DNA from: an uncultured Comamonadaceae bacterium
Lineage (GTDB): Bacteria; Pseudomonadota; Gammaproteobacteria; Burkholderiales; Burkholderiaceae
Length of the DNA: 64,000 bases
NCBI GenBank assembly: GCA_946482595.1
Contig: CAMLSD010000007.1
Location: 11,936-75,935 of the forward strand
Direction: 5' to 3'
Made by a program: the position numbers and the translations under genes. Below are positions 61,231 through 64,000 of this stretch, piece by piece (within the stretch, counting starts at the first letter, position 1; each line of letters opens with the position of its first letter). A model generated the notes under the pieces. The model was not told the origin of the DNA. It saw only the letters and a list, made by a program, of their open reading frames with translations, and searched no databases.

Positions 61231-62667
61231 TCAGTTCACCTGGGGCAGGCGCAGCACGAAACGCGCGCCGACGCCCGGGCCGGGGTCGAGCGCCAGTTCA
61301 CCGCCCAGGTGTTCGGCCAGTGTGCGCGCGATCGCCAGGCCCAGGCCGGTGCCCTCGGGCTTGGTGCTCACGAAGGGGTCGAACAGTCGGGCCGCCACGG
61401 CCGGTGCAACACCGGGGCCGTTGTCTTCGACCCCCAGCTGCACCCAGCCCGCCAGGGCCTGCGCCTGCACCCGGATGCGACCGGGCCCGTGGGGCGAGGC
61501 GGCGGCCAGGGCATCGAGTGCGTTGCTCAGCAGGTTGTGCAGGATCTGGTCGACCTGCACCGGATCGCCCAGCACCTTGAGCCCCTCCAGGCCATGCATC
61601 GTGACCTGCACCCGCTGGGCGCTCAGGCGGGGTTCGAGCAGGAACAGCATGCCGCGCGTGCGCTCGCCCAGATCCACCGGCACACGCACCGGCGGGCCGC
61701 CGCTCACGCTGGCGCGCAGGCGCGCCACGATGGCGGTGGCGCGTTCGGCCTGGGCCACATTGGCCTCGAGGGCCCGCGTGACCAGCTCGCCCGGGCCGTC
61801 ATCGGCCAGCATGCGCCGGGCGGCCTGGCTCTGGGAGACCAGCGCGGCCAGCGGCTGGTTGAGTTCATGGGCCACCTGGGCAGCCAGTTCGCCCAGCGCC
61901 TGCAGCCGTCCGGCCTGCGACAGATGGGCAACCCCTTCGGCCCGCAGCCGCTCGCGCCGCGCCTGCCACAGCGCGCCGCCCAGCAGCACCAGGGCCGCTG
62001 CGGCCACACCGGTGGCCAGGCTGGGCAGCCAAAGGGTCCAGGGCAGCACGGCGTGCCCGCCGGCATGAAACTGCAGTCGCATGTTGCCCACTGCGATGGG
62101 CTTGTGCACGGCAAACTGCAGCGGCCAGCCTCGGGTGGCCGGCAGCGAGGCCCGCATCACGTCGGACCGCGCACTGCCGTCATCGGCCTGCAGCCACACC
62201 CTGTGCAGCGCGCGTGGCTGGTCGGCGGCCGGCAGCAGTGCTGTCACATCGGCACTCAGGTAGGGCTGTACAGCGGTGCCGGTGTCGAGCCGCAGCAGAA
62301 GTCGCTGGCCGTGCAGACCGGCCGGTGCCGCCGCGGCCGGCATCTCGCCCGCATGCGGCTGTCCGCCCGTGCCCAGCCAGCCGAGGCCCCGCACGGCTGG
62401 GTCCAGGGTCATCAGGCGCTGCGGCAGGGCGTTGTCGTCGGCCGCTGGCGGGCCGGTGGCCGCCAGCGCACGCAGCAGGGTGTCCAGCGCCGCCAGCCGC
62501 TCGGACACCAGCCGGTGAGCGATGCGTGCGTCGACCTCGAACTGGTCCTGCCGTTGGTCCACGCCCGATTGCCAGGCCCAGGCTGCGTGCAGCATGGCAG
62601 CGACCACTGCGGCGGCACAGGCCGCGCGCCAGTGGCGCAGAAGGGAAGGTGAAAGCGCGGAGGTCAT
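61231..62667 (-). CDS. Sensor histidine kinase (partner of FixJ-like regulator)
   Basis: A 478-residue inner-membrane kinase. Helix 1 (CAAAVVAAMLHAAWAW), a periplasmic sensing part (about 35-205), helix 2 (LPSLATGVAAAALVLLGGALW), HisKA with phospho-His in VAHELNQPLAALVSQ, then ATP-binding boxes NLLSNALDALAAA, DNGPGVAP, GTGLGLAIARTL and GARFVL. The HELNQPL motif and FixJ-type partner match the DctB/FixL-like group. Start ATG 62667; the receiver gene follows 8 bp later. Stimulus unknown. Confidence 0.9.
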   Translation of the reverse strand: MTSALSPSLLRHWRAACAAAVVAAMLHAAWAWQSGVDQRQDQFEVDARIAHRLVSERLAALDTLLRALAATGPPAADDNALPQRLMTLDPAVRGLGWLGTGGQPHAGEMPAAAAPAGLHGQRLLLRLDTGTAVQPYLSADVTALLPAADQPRALHRVWLQADDGSARSDVMRASLPATRGWPLQFAVHKPIAVGNMRLQFHAGGHAVLPWTLWLPSLATGVAAAALVLLGGALWQARRERLRAEGVAHLSQAGRLQALGELAAQVAHELNQPLAALVSQSQAARRMLADDGPGELVTRALEANVAQAERATAIVARLRASVSGGPPVRVPVDLGERTRGMLFLLEPRLSAQRVQVTMHGLEGLKVLGDPVQVDQILHNLLSNALDALAAASPHGPGRIRVQAQALAGWVQLGVEDNGPGVAPAVAARLFDPFVSTKPEGTGLGLAIARTLAEHLGGELALDPGPGVGARFVLRLPQVN

Positions 62668-62741
62668 GCGGGCTGGGGCACTGCTGCCGGCATGCTAGCC
62701 GAAGCACGCTAGGATCGGCGCGTCGTCTGCACCGTCTTGCC

Positions 62742-63707
62742 ATGGACCGCTTTCTTGCCATCGAGGCTTTTGTCCGCGTTGCCGAGTCCCAGAGCTTTGC
62801 CAAGGCTGCGCGCACCATGCGGGTCTCGAAATCCGTCGTGACCACCCGCGTGCAGCAGCTCGAGGAACTGGTCGGTGCGCCGCTGTTTCATCGCAACACA
62901 CGCAACGTGCGCCTGTCGGAGGTCGGGGCAGCCTACCTGGCCGAATGCACCCACCTGGTGGGCCGGGCCGACGAGCTGGTCGACCAGATGCGGGGTGTGC
63001 AAGGGCGCCCCACCGGTCGCTTGCGCATCCATGCCCTGCCGGGTTTCGTGCTCGGGCATCTGGCCGCGCACCTGCGCAGCTTCCAGGAGCAGTACCCGGA
63101 CATCGCGCTGGACCTGGTCGTCAACGATGCCGCGATCGACCCGGTGCGCGAAGGCTTCGACTGTGCACTGCAGATCTTCCGGCCCGTGTCCGACGAGCTG
63201 GTGGCCCGGCCGGTGTTTCCGGTGCGCCGCATCTTCTGTGCGTCGCCGCAATACCTTCGCCAGCACGGCGCGCCCAAGCAGCCGCGTGACCTGTTCGGCC
63301 ACCGGCTGGGGCTGTATTCGGGCTACCCCACGCGAGACCGCTGGGTCTTTCACCAGGGCAGCGACAGTGTGGTGCTCGAGTTGAAGCCGGCCCTGCTGAC
63401 AAACTCGGTGCACCTGCTGGTCGAGTACGCCCTGGAGCACGCCGGCATCGTCTGCGTGCCCACGCTGGTGGCCTCGGCCCCCTTGCTCGACGGGCGGCTG
63501 AAGATGGTGCTGCCGGCCTGGCAACTGTCGTCCTTCCAGTTGTCGCTGGTGTATCCGCAGACGCACCGCAGCGGGGTGAAGCTCAGGCTGTTCATCGACA
63601 GCCTGGTCAGTCGCTTTGCGGGGGGCGATCCGCCCTGGGACCGGGCATTGATGGAGCAGGAGTTGCTGCCGCGCATGCTGGTGGCTGCGGCGCGGGAACT
63701 GGGGTAG
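62742..63707 (+). CDS. LysR-family transcriptional regulator
   Basis: A 321-residue regulator. HTH: IEAFVRVAESQSFAKAARTMRVSKSVVTTRVQQLEELVG; effector domain from GRLRIHALPGFVLGHLAAHL. The sequence resembles the large DmlR/AaeR-like Burkholderiales group that often regulates an adjacent gene; here the divergent neighbour is the histidine-kinase gene (74 bp) and the downstream one lies outside the window. ATG 62742 has no obvious ribosome site. Target unknown. Confidence 0.9.
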   Translation: MDRFLAIEAFVRVAESQSFAKAARTMRVSKSVVTTRVQQLEELVGAPLFHRNTRNVRLSEVGAAYLAECTHLVGRADELVDQMRGVQGRPTGRLRIHALPGFVLGHLAAHLRSFQEQYPDIALDLVVNDAAIDPVREGFDCALQIFRPVSDELVARPVFPVRRIFCASPQYLRQHGAPKQPRDLFGHRLGLYSGYPTRDRWVFHQGSDSVVLELKPALLTNSVHLLVEYALEHAGIVCVPTLVASAPLLDGRLKMVLPAWQLSSFQLSLVYPQTHRSGVKLRLFIDSLVSRFAGGDPPWDRALMEQELLPRMLVAAARELG

Positions 63708-63749
63708 TGGTTTGCTCCTTCGCCCGTTTGCGGTGGAGGGGGGATCACT

Positions 63750-63773
63750 CCCTCTCCCGCTTGCGGGAGAGGG
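63750..63773. repeat. Intergenic inverted repeat (11-bp arms)
   Basis: CCCTCTCCCGC-TT-GCGGGAGAGGG is a perfect hairpin 43 bp after the LysR stop, followed by GGTTGGGGAGAGGGAGGG. This pattern recalls dispersed palindromic intergenic repeats of beta- and gammaproteobacteria. It could also act as a terminator-like stem, but no T-run follows. Confidence 0.6.
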
Positions 63774-63869
63774 TTGGGGAGAGGGAGGGCGTTGGCGTGA
63801 CGCCGCAGCGTTTGCTCTGCTGCTGTATCGCCCCTGGCGGGGCGAGCCGGGTCTCGGCCCGGCGGCCGA

Positions 63870-63901
63870 GTTCCCTTTCTTGCTTCCCCAAGAAAGGGAA
63901 C
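63870..63901. repeat. Intergenic inverted repeat (13-bp arms) in a dispersed-repeat-like tract
   Basis: GTTCCCTTTCTTG-CTTCCC-CAAGAAAGGGAAC has perfect 13-bp arms. It sits in a tract (about 63840-64000, running off the window) that resembles a widely dispersed noncoding repeat of Burkholderiales. No gene is supported from 63708 to the window end (293 bp). Frames through this tract are Arg/Gly-rich and not credible. Confidence 0.6.
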
Positions 63902-64000
63902 CCAAAGAAGGGGACCCCGGCTATGGCGCCCCGCTGCGCGGGGTTCCCTGCGGTGCTCGCGGCTGCACGGTGGCTGCGGAACTCGCCCTTTTTGGCCCTG

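Noticed and set aside
1..64000. tRNA, rRNA, riboswitch or insertion sequence
   Set aside because: None of the conserved tRNA arms, rRNA blocks, transposase motifs or riboswitch cores was recognised by eye; a covariance-model scan would be decisive.

Overview
The window reads as chromosomal DNA of a high-GC betaproteobacterium of the order Burkholderiales, most likely the Comamonadaceae/Sphaerotilaceae side (Leptothrix, Rubrivivax, Aquabacterium, Variovorax-like). The basis is gene content: two orphan Bug-type (tripartite tricarboxylate) substrate-binding proteins, a Burkholderiales-type 16-strand porin, many LysR/GntR regulators, a type 2 PyrF, and strong G/C bias at third codon positions. 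No rRNA, tRNA, CRISPR array, insertion sequence or phage gene was seen. No name is inferred beyond this level.

Layout. 1-4.3 kb (+): end of a TspO-like gene, then small metabolic genes (YfcF-type glutathione transferase, VOC protein, enoyl-CoA hydratase, methyltransferase) and two proteins resembling toxin-immunity proteins with no toxin beside them. 4.3-8.0 kb (-): a TetR - Bug binding protein - amidase operon plus a VOC gene, with a perfect palindrome at the regulator start. 8.2-16.7 kb (+): small single-function or unknown proteins (SRPBCC, ankyrin, lipoprotein, cupin, short 2OG-Fe oxygenase, cold-shock/Excalibur fusion, DUF4287), then an AAC(3)-I-like acetyltransferase, a PACE efflux pump and a MAPEG protein. 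16.7-19.2 kb: divergent LysR/LysE pair and an unrecognised protein with a caspase-clan His/Cys pattern. 19.2-25.3 kb (-): rlmJ, an MFS-acyltransferase fusion, a predicted exported amidohydrolase, DUF2145 and membrane proteins. 25.4-37 kb: LysR/EamA pair, HTH regulator, EptA-type phosphoethanolamine transferase with a coupled mini-protein, porin, a Tat-exported molybdenum hydroxylase pair, a PAS chemoreceptor and pyrF.

37-53.2 kb (-) is the centrepiece: about fifteen genes, many overlapping by 4 bases (ATGA). In transcriptional order they are a HutC-type GntR regulator, a five-component branched-chain-type ABC transporter, a Bug binding protein, an aconitase-family hydratase (large and small subunits), hydantoinase/oxoprolinase HyuB and HyuA, an isochorismatase-fold hydrolase that lacks the usual catalytic Cys, a fumarate-reductase-like flavoprotein, an isocitrate-lyase/PEP-mutase-family lyase and an orphan TRAP binding protein. 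Together they look like uptake and stepwise opening of a cyclic amide or imide to a maleate-type acid, hydration to a malate analogue and C-C cleavage to pyruvate plus an acid. The steps have precedents in nicotinate catabolism; the substrate is unknown.

53.3-64 kb: a FadR-type regulator with a CynX-type MFS exporter, a YidD-like protein with a Cys- and Arg-rich tail, a hybrid-free PAS histidine kinase, a methyl-accepting chemotaxis protein, a GlcG/HbpS-type protein that is probably under a FixL/FixJ-like two-component pair (a perfect 16-bp palindrome lies between them), a LysR regulator, and intergenic inverted repeats at the right edge.
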